A stretch of 10,857 bases of DNA from Thermocaproicibacter sp041859875 (lineage in GTDB: Bacteria; Bacillota; Clostridia; Oscillospirales; Acutalibacteraceae), in NCBI GenBank assembly GCA_041859875.1, contig JBFLFY010000042.1:1-10857 (forward strand), read 5' to 3'. Below, in pieces: positions 6,182 through 10,857 of this stretch (position 1 is the first letter of the stretch; each line of letters starts with the position of its first letter). The notes under the pieces were generated by a model. It did no database searches and had not been told where the DNA came from. It was given only the letters and a program-made list of their open reading frames with translations. The position numbers were made by a program, and so were the translations under genes.

Positions 6182-7900
6182 ATGGACGATATGGAAAAGC
6201 AACCTTGGGAAAACAATTCGAGCGACAGCAAGCCCGAGCAAAATCCGGCTCCTTCGGAACAGCCTTCGCAGGAAAATGAGGAAGTTTCGGGCACGGAAAC
6301 TCCATCTTATGACGATTCCGGCAGTGCAGACAGCAGCAAAGCACCGCAGCAGCCTCCGCAGGAAGAAGCCCCGTCCGCAGAATCGGAGCAGCCTTCGCAG
6401 GCAGAAACCCCGTCCGCTGGGCCGGAACAGCCCACGCAGGCAGGAAACCCATACGCCGGCGGGCAGCAATCTCCGCAGGCAGGGTACCCGTATGGCGGGC
6501 AGTATCAAAATCCACAGGCGGGGTACCCGTACGGCGGACAGCAGCAAGCACCGCAGGGCGGTCCGGCCTACCAGAATTCCGGCAGGCAGAACCCGTATTA
6601 CAATAAGTTCGACAATCCGTATGCTCCGCCGCAGGGGCAGCAGCCTTACGGCAATTATTACGGCCAGCCCATGCAGCAGCCGCCGCACAATAAAATGAGT
6701 ATTGGGCTGAAAGTCTTTCTCTGGATTCTTGGCGCGGTTGCCGTTGTGCTTTTGGCAGCGCTGATTTTCTTTTCCGTAAACCTCAGCAATTCCCCAAGAA
6801 ATTCAAGTTCTTCCCTTCCGTCGGGCAGCTCGTCCGGCATTGAAGGCACCCTGCCGAAAAACCCGGATTCTTCCGGTTCTTCCAGCGAAATTATCGGCGG
6901 CGTACAGGGTGACGGCACCGACCAGAACTCTGCGGGAATTACAATACAGAAAAAACCTTCCGGCCCTGAATTTTCGGCCAAAGACGTTTATAAAAAAGTC
7001 ATACAAAGCGTTGTAGGTGTTGAAACAACAACAGCCGGAACCACCGAAGAAGAAGGCGAAACCGGAGTAGGCACTGGAATCGTTGCAACAAGTGACGGGT
7101 ATATCCTTACAAACGCACACGTTGTGGACTATTCACGCGGCAATTCCGTTAAAGTAATCCTTCATAATAATAAGGAATACAAGGCGACGGTTGTCGGGTT
7201 TGACAAGAGCTCTGACCTTGCGGTGCTGAAAATAAACGCCACAGGTCTTTCCCCGGCAACTTTCGGCAACGCAGACGATTACGAAATCGGCGACCATGTA
7301 CTTGCCATCGGAAACCCGGGCGGCCTGAACTATGCCGGTTCGCTTACGGGCGGCATGATTTCTGCGCTGAACCGTACTATCGAAAGCCACAGCGACAACG
7401 GCATGACTTATATCCAGACGGATGCCGCCATTAACCCCGGCAATTCCGGCGGTCCGCTGGTAAATATGTATGCACAGGTGATTGGCATCAACTCCAACAA
7501 GATTGCCGCAACCGGATTTGAGGGCATGGGTTTTGCTATTCCGGTCAGCAAAGCGCAGCCGATTATTAACCAGCTGATTCAGCACGGCTACGTTACCGGC
7601 CGGTGCCGCCTTGGCATTACGGCGCAGACTGCGGGCACACAGTCCGGCCTTTTCAGCACGACGCAGGGAGTGGTTATCCGCCGGATTGATTCCGACAGTG
7701 ACATGAGCGGCAAGGCGGAAGTCGGCGACATCATTCTGGAAGCCGGTGGAGAAAAAATTGCTTCGCTCGACGACCTGTATGCTATGCTCAACTCGCATAA
7801 ACCGGGAGATACAATTTCCATGAAGATTTATACAACCAGCGGCTCTACTAAAACAATTCAGGTGAAGCTTTTGGAAGACAAAGGCGAAACACAGAAATAA
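6182..7900 (+). CDS. htrA: Membrane-anchored HtrA/DegP-like serine protease with PDZ domain
   Basis: This 572-residue protease and chaperone would degrade or refold damaged proteins outside the cytoplasmic membrane. Residues 1-170 are a Pro/Gln/Ser-rich disordered cytoplasmic part with three 13-residue repeats (85-123). One membrane segment follows (about 174-200), then a Ser/Gly-rich linker to about 260. The trypsin-like domain has His313 in LTNAHVVD, Asp345 in SSDLAVLKI and Ser422 in NPGNSGGPL, a complete catalytic triad. A single PDZ domain (about 475-566, QGVVIRRIDSDSDMSG..VGDIILEAGGEKI) ends the protein. The chosen ATG at 6182 has GGGAG six bases upstream; an in-frame ATG at 6110 inside the kinase gene lacks this and would overlap it by 53 bases. 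Its place right after the kinase gene fits the Firmicute pattern in which HtrA is the main target of a linked two-component system. The cytoplasmic part is unusually long for the family. Confidence 0.95.
   Translation: MDDMEKQPWENNSSDSKPEQNPAPSEQPSQENEEVSGTETPSYDDSGSADSSKAPQQPPQEEAPSAESEQPSQAETPSAGPEQPTQAGNPYAGGQQSPQAGYPYGGQYQNPQAGYPYGGQQQAPQGGPAYQNSGRQNPYYNKFDNPYAPPQGQQPYGNYYGQPMQQPPHNKMSIGLKVFLWILGAVAVVLLAALIFFSVNLSNSPRNSSSSLPSGSSSGIEGTLPKNPDSSGSSSEIIGGVQGDGTDQNSAGITIQKKPSGPEFSAKDVYKKVIQSVVGVETTTAGTTEEEGETGVGTGIVATSDGYILTNAHVVDYSRGNSVKVILHNNKEYKATVVGFDKSSDLAVLKINATGLSPATFGNADDYEIGDHVLAIGNPGGLNYAGSLTGGMISALNRTIESHSDNGMTYIQTDAAINPGNSGGPLVNMYAQVIGINSNKIAATGFEGMGFAIPVSKAQPIINQLIQHGYVTGRCRLGITAQTAGTQSGLFSTTQGVVIRRIDSDSDMSGKAEVGDIILEAGGEKIASLDDLYAMLNSHKPGDTISMKIYTTSGSTKTIQVKLLEDKGETQK
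6434..6550 (+). repeat. Three tandem 39-base repeats in htrA
   Basis: Three in-frame units of 13 codons encode TQAGNPYAGGQQS, PQAGYPYGGQYQN and PQAGYPYGGQQQA. Units two and three are the most alike at the DNA level (each contains GGGTACCCGTA followed by GGCGG). A looser EQPSQ repeat precedes them. Such low-complexity repeats can gain or lose units by slippage while keeping the frame. Confidence 0.85.
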
Positions 7901-7916
7901 TAGAAATCCGGCAGAA

Positions 7917-7946
7917 GTACCCCGCAGAGAGCGGGGTGCTTTTTTG
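7917..7946 (+). terminator. Rho-independent terminator after htrA
   Basis: The stem at 7917-7939 (GTACCCCGC, loop AGAGA, GCGGGGTGC, nine pairs with one G-U) is followed by six T's. It closes the regulator-kinase-htrA operon 16 bases after the htrA stop. The rest of the intergenic stretch is AT-rich and leads to the chemoreceptor gene. Confidence 0.92.
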
Positions 7947-8000
7947 TTTGCTTGTTAGTACGCCTAAAGTATACAAAATTTTATAAAAAATAACTTTTAG

Positions 8001-8081
8001 TTAACTTATCCCAAATTATTGACGATATAAAGATTGTAACAGCGTTTTCCAATCATCCCATCCTATCACTTAACTTATAAT
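8001..8081 (+). promoter_or_regulatory. AT-rich upstream region of the chemoreceptor gene
   Basis: Two copies of TTAACTTA (8001-8008 and 8070-8077) flank a TTGACG (8019-8024). A TATAAT lies at 8076-8081, only 21 bases before the start codon, without a good -35 hexamer. I see no clear sigma-28 flagellar promoter (TAAA-N15-GCCGATAA). A promoter must be here because of the terminator upstream, but I cannot fix which elements are used. Confidence 0.35.
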
Positions 8082-8102
8082 TTTACGAAAGAGGGAACAT
8101 AT

Positions 8103-10058
8103 TTGAAAAACAAACATTCTATTAAGAAGACGCTGCTGACAGGCATGATTGCTCTGGCAGCAGCCATCAGCGTCCTTTGCGGCCTCACAAACGCAATTCT
8201 CCTTTACAACAGTTCCATCAATCATGTAAAAGCACGCCTGAATGACAATGTCACCGCGTACAACTATTCCATCCAAAATGCGATTGCGACTTATAAGACA
8301 AAAATTGAAGCAATCGCAGAAGACCCTACCATCACAGACCCAAAAGATACAGAAGTTGAGCGCAGCAGTAAGCTGAGCGCACTTGCCCAAAAGTACGGGT
8401 TTGACTCTGTCGTATTAGCCGATACCAACGGAAAAACCACAAATGGTGCACAGGTTGCCAACCGAGATTATTTCAAACAGGCTATGGCGGGAAAAACCAA
8501 TTTCTCCTCAACGCTTGTAGGTTCAGTGAGCCATAAGACACTGCTGATTGTTGCAGCAAAGGAAGATACCAACCACTTTAACGGCGTTGTTTATGGTATG
8601 TTGTCGAGCGACATATTCAGCAAAATGGTACGGGACGTTTCCATTGGCCAGTCCGGTTATGGATTTATTGTAGATAAAACCGGTAAAATCATCGCCCATA
8701 AGAATCAAAAGGTTGTAACAGATTTTACAAACTATATTGAAAAGGCGAAAAAAGACAGCTCCTATGCCGGAGCGGCTTCTATCATTCAAAACATGGTTTC
8801 CGGAAAGAACGGCATCGAAACTTGCAGCTTCAACGGAAATAACCAGATTACCGGCTACGCGAAGATCCCGGATACGGATGGATGGTCGATTGGCGTTACC
8901 GCACAGACTTCAGAAATGCTGGGAAGCTTTTACCAGTCAATCGGCTTCACCGCTGCCCTGATGGTTGTGTTTATCCTTTTGGCGATTTTTGTCGCTTTCC
9001 GTATCGCCAAGCCGATTGCCGACCCAATTACCGCCCTTGCAGCCAGAATCGAAAAGCTTTCGGAAGGTGACCTCCATTCTGCGGTGCCGCAAATCAATTC
9101 TTCCAATGAAATTGGCACGCTTTCAAAGAGTTTTACAAAGACGATTAATACGCTGAAAGATGATATCGGCGAAATTTCCGATGTGCTTTCCGCCCTCCAA
9201 AAAGGTGACTGTACAGTGGAAACGAAGCAGGACTATCTGGGTGACTTTGTGACGATTAAAGTTTCGCTTGAGGAAATTATCGATAATTTAAACGGCATAT
9301 TCTCCAAGGCCAGAACGTCCGCCGAGCAGGTTTCAGGCGGAGCGGAACAGGTATCGAACGCCGCGCAGGCGCTGTCGCAGGGCGCAACGGAGCAGGCCAG
9401 TTCCGTTGAAGAACTTTCCGCTTCCATTACTGAAATTAACACGAAAATTGGAACAAATGCGGCAAATTCTACAAATGCGAATACGCTTTCAACGAAAACG
9501 TGGGGACTTATGGATCAGGGCAGGAAGCAGATGCAGCAAATGATTTCCGCCATGAACAACATCAACGATTTTTCTTCGAAAATTCAGAAGATTATCAAGA
9601 CAATTCAGAACATTGCCTTCCAGACTAATATCCTTTCGCTGAATGCTGCAGTGGAAGCCGCGCGCGCAGGGGAAGCGGGCAAAGGCTTTGCCGTTGTTGC
9701 AGATGAAGTCCGCAACCTTGCAGGCAAGAGTGCATCGGCTGCAAAAGACACTTCGGAGCTGATTGAAAATTCGCTGGTCGCCGTGAAAAACGGCAACACC
9801 ATTGCGCAGGAAACAGAAAAATCGTTTCAGGGTATTCTGGAAGCTTCAGAAAAGATTGAAAAACTGATTGGCAATATTTCAAACGACTCGAATCAACAGG
9901 CTTCCACCGTCAGTCAGATTACGCAGGGAGTGGAGCAGATTTCCGAAGTTGTGCAGACAAACTCTGCAACCAGCGAGGAATGTGCTGCCGCGAGCGAGGA
10001 ATTGAGCAGTCAGGCCCGGCTGCTGAAGGAAACCCTTGCGTTTTTGAAGCTGAAGTGA
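8103..10058 (+). CDS. Methyl-accepting chemotaxis protein (dCache-HAMP-MCP)
   Basis: This 651-residue chemoreceptor spans the membrane and controls the kinase CheA. The N-terminal membrane segment (about 11-34) and a second one (about 280-299) enclose an outer domain of about 245 residues with double-Cache character: FDSVVLADTNGKT, then NRDYFKQAMAGK, TLLIVAAKE, GVVYGMLSSDIFSKMV, and GYGFIVDKTGKIIAHKN in the second half, ending DGWSIGVTAQTSEM. A HAMP domain (about 299-352) leads into a second HAMP-like or linker segment with LSALQKGDCTVE. The long coiled-coil signalling domain (about 400-651) has the conserved hairpin tip IAFQTNILSLNAAVEAARAG..GKGFAVVADEVRNLA (504-540). It lacks a C-terminal CheR-binding pentapeptide and ends LAFLKLK. 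Translation starts at TTG 8103, supported by GAGGG at 8091-8095, seven bases upstream, and no ATG nearby fits. It stands alone, with no che genes in view. The ligand is unknown. Confidence 0.95.
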   Translation: MKNKHSIKKTLLTGMIALAAAISVLCGLTNAILLYNSSINHVKARLNDNVTAYNYSIQNAIATYKTKIEAIAEDPTITDPKDTEVERSSKLSALAQKYGFDSVVLADTNGKTTNGAQVANRDYFKQAMAGKTNFSSTLVGSVSHKTLLIVAAKEDTNHFNGVVYGMLSSDIFSKMVRDVSIGQSGYGFIVDKTGKIIAHKNQKVVTDFTNYIEKAKKDSSYAGAASIIQNMVSGKNGIETCSFNGNNQITGYAKIPDTDGWSIGVTAQTSEMLGSFYQSIGFTAALMVVFILLAIFVAFRIAKPIADPITALAARIEKLSEGDLHSAVPQINSSNEIGTLSKSFTKTINTLKDDIGEISDVLSALQKGDCTVETKQDYLGDFVTIKVSLEEIIDNLNGIFSKARTSAEQVSGGAEQVSNAAQALSQGATEQASSVEELSASITEINTKIGTNAANSTNANTLSTKTWGLMDQGRKQMQQMISAMNNINDFSSKIQKIIKTIQNIAFQTNILSLNAAVEAARAGEAGKGFAVVADEVRNLAGKSASAAKDTSELIENSLVAVKNGNTIAQETEKSFQGILEASEKIEKLIGNISNDSNQQASTVSQITQGVEQISEVVQTNSATSEECAAASEELSSQARLLKETLAFLKLK

Positions 10059-10062
10059 TTTT

Positions 10063-10117
10063 GCACGTGTTTTGAAACACCTGGTGCGGGTACCAGCCGC
10101 CCGTACCGGCTTTCTTC
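10063..10117 (+). terminator. Weak hairpins after the chemoreceptor gene, possible terminator
   Basis: Two hairpins follow the stop codon: GTGTTT/AAACAC (10067-10080) flanked by GCAC/GTGC (10063-10087), and GGTAC/GTACC (10089-10107) followed by GGCTTTCTTCT. Neither has a solid T tract, so termination here is uncertain and read-through toward the S10 region is possible. Confidence 0.35.
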
Positions 10118-10146
10118 TAAGCCCTGCATAAAGATTGGTACTGGAA

Positions 10147-10155
10147 TGGTATAAT
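10147..10155 (+). promoter_or_regulatory. Extended -10 promoter candidate upstream of an ORF-less stretch
   Basis: TGGTATAAT holds a perfect TATAAT (10150-10155) with TG one base before it. No good -35 hexamer is seen at 16-18 bases (CATAAA at 17). It points into 10160-10463, where I see no supported gene. Confidence 0.45.
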
Positions 10156-10463
10156 CAAGGTGAAAAACAAATTGCGGTACAGGTTTGGCAGATTTGCATG
10201 GACGAGAGTGCACCGCATTTGCTTGGCGGATATTAGGAAGAAAATTTTGTGAAAAAATGGATGACATAAAGTCTTTAGCACTTGCAGCTTTTTTCAGCTT
10301 TGTTTCTTGCCGGAACAATCTGAGGCTTCCTGAAGAGACGGAACTTTTGCAGATAAATTTTCAGCATTGACAGGGAAAAAACACAGTGCAGGGCTGTGAA
10401 AAAAGCAAAAAAACCAAGCCAGGCTGAGGAGCCAGAAAAAAGCTAAAAATGTAAAAAAAGTTC
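10156..10463. other. Gene-free stretch between the chemoreceptor gene and the S10 promoter
   Basis: No protein gene is convincing here. The longest plus-strand frame (about 10185-10370) needs a TTG start without a ribosome binding site, and a shorter one from ATG 10257 has none either. The right part (10375-10460) is rich in A runs separated by short G/C blocks, including GGCT/AGCC near 10424-10436, which on the minus strand precedes a T run. It may be untranslated leader from the promoter at 10150, a small RNA, or simple spacer. Confidence 0.4.
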
Positions 10464-10492
10464 TTGCAATTCGCCTGGGTCAGTGGTATTAT
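10464..10492 (+). promoter_or_regulatory. Main promoter of the S10 (rpsJ) ribosomal operon
   Basis: TTGCAA (10464-10469) and TATTAT (10487-10492) are spaced by exactly 17 bases, with TGG just before the -10 hexamer giving an extended -10. An A-rich stretch lies upstream (10441-10459), as in strong ribosomal promoters with UP elements. Transcription should start near 10499, leaving a leader of about 288 bases. Confidence 0.85.
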
Positions 10493-10536
10493 AATAAAGT
10501 ACGACTGCGACAGATATGCGTTGAAGCGGGAGGTTG

Positions 10537-10558
10537 CGGCACAAATGTGTCGGTTTTT
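10537..10558 (+). terminator. Leader hairpin 1, terminator-like
   Basis: CGGCACA (10537-10543) pairs with TGTGTCG (10546-10552), with one G-U pair and a tiny central loop, and is followed by G and five T's (10554-10558). It would stop transcripts about 60 bases after the S10 promoter start unless prevented. Confidence 0.5.
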
Positions 10559-10599
10559 CCGTGGAGTATGTCCGATTTTAAACCGGGCGACAGATATTT

Positions 10600-10658
10600 T
10601 TGAGCGTACAGTGGTTTGGCTTATGCCATAACTGCCTCTGTATACTCAGACGTTTTTT
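10600..10658 (+). terminator. Leader hairpin 2, long stem with T6 tract
   Basis: GAGCGTACAG (10602-10611) pairs with CTGTATACTC (10638-10647) with one mismatch and one G-U pair, and an upper stem GTTTGGC / GCCATAAC (one bulged base, loop TTAT) lies inside. Six T's follow at 10653-10658. The gap of several bases between stem and T tract weakens it as a terminator; it may be a protein-binding stem. Confidence 0.45.
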
Positions 10659-10667
10659 GAGCCTTAC

Positions 10668-10704
10668 ACCCGGATTTTCGCTTTCAGGGGAAATCCGGGT
10701 TTTT
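10668..10704 (+). terminator. Leader hairpin 3, strong intrinsic terminator or attenuator
   Basis: ACCCGGATTT (10668-10677) and AAATCCGGGT (10691-10700) form a perfect ten-pair stem with a 13-base loop, directly followed by TTTT (five T's counting the last stem base). It stands about 83 bases before the rpsJ start codon, inside the operon leader, so it must be read through for the operon to be expressed. Confidence 0.75.
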
Positions 10705-10786
10705 CGTGTAAAGGGAAGAAACACCCGGCACGGTGTTAGGATTTGAAGAACGTCGCCCGCCAACTACAATAAGGAGGCGATCCAAA

Positions 10787-10857
10787 GTGGCAGTCAAGGA
10801 AAAAATCAGGATCAGAATCAAAGGGTACGACCACCAGCTGGTAGACCAGTCGGCGGA
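10787..10857 (+). CDS. rpsJ: 30S ribosomal protein S10, 3'-truncated by window edge
   Basis: Only the first 23 codons are in the window. Translation from the GTG at 10787 gives AVKEKIRIRIKGYDHQLVDQSA after the initiator, matching the very conserved N-terminus of ribosomal protein S10 (KIRIRLKAYDHRLLDQSA type), a component of the 30S head that also acts as NusE in transcription antitermination. AAGGAGG at 10771-10777 lies nine bases upstream and fixes the start. In Firmicutes rpsJ is the first gene of the S10 ribosomal protein operon (followed by L3, L4, L23, L2 and others), so the promoter and leader just upstream probably control that whole operon. GTG as start is common for this gene in Clostridia, as far as I recall. 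Confidence 0.95.
   Translation, partial: MAVKEKIRIRIKGYDHQLVDQSA

Larger units (their letters stand above)
10499..10786 (+). promoter_or_regulatory. Long structured leader of the S10 operon with tandem hairpins
   Basis: This leader contains three hairpins, each followed by T's, an 11-base direct repeat GCGACAGATAT (10507-10517 and 10587-10597, exactly 80 bases apart), and a last hairpin AACACC/GGTGTT (10720-10737) before the ribosome binding site AAGGAGG (10771-10777). In enterobacteria the S10 leader binds ribosomal protein L4 and controls both termination and translation. Whether L4 or another ligand acts here is inference, and I do not recognise a catalogued RNA motif. No leader peptide with a ribosome binding site is seen. 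Confidence 0.6.

Noticed and set aside
6104..6688. Long minus-strand open frame opposite the start of htrA
   Set aside because: It is a shadow of the Pro/Gln-rich repeat coding; its Arg/Leu-rich translation has no family features and no ribosome binding site.
10185..10370. 61-residue plus-strand frame upstream of the S10 promoter
   Set aside because: It needs a TTG start, lacks a ribosome binding site at either TTG or the inner ATG at 10257, and shows no recognisable features.

Overview
The window looks like a chromosomal segment from a Gram-positive Clostridia-class bacterium, probably near the Ruminococcaceae/Oscillospiraceae. The reasons are strong AGGAGG-type ribosome binding sites, GTG and TTG starts, SigA-type promoters with TGn extended -10 elements, an S10 ribosomal operon start, and a response regulator / histidine kinase / membrane-anchored HtrA cluster of the Gram-positive type. 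The lineage is inferred from sequence style, not from a marker gene search.

Layout from left to right: (1) the 3' part of a HAD-family phosphatase gene on the plus strand; (2) a two-gene type II restriction-modification cassette on the minus strand, made of a Dam-like adenine methyltransferase followed by its presumed restriction endonuclease, overlapping by 14 bases; (3) a plus-strand gene for a single-pass membrane protein of unknown function with its own good promoter and terminator; (4) an OmpR-type response regulator, a sensor histidine kinase and an HtrA serine protease, tightly spaced as one operon that ends at a clear terminator; (5) a single chemoreceptor (methyl-accepting chemotaxis protein) gene with a TTG start; (6) about 730 bases without a convincing protein gene, holding two promoter candidates and a long structured leader; (7) the first 23 codons of rpsJ (ribosomal protein S10), at the right edge.

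How the genes may work together: the regulator-kinase-HtrA cluster resembles the CssRS-HtrA and CiaRH-HtrA envelope or secretion stress modules of Firmicutes, in which the kinase senses misfolded exported proteins or envelope damage and the regulator raises HtrA. The restriction-modification pair is AT-richer than its flanks and probably arrived by transfer. Hand counting shows GATC is strongly depleted in the surrounding DNA but not in the cassette, which suggests a long history of GATC restriction in the host and a later arrival of this cassette. The rpsJ leader carries three successive terminator-like hairpins and an 11-base direct repeat that could compete for pairing, so attenuation control of the S10 operon is the most interesting regulatory proposal here.
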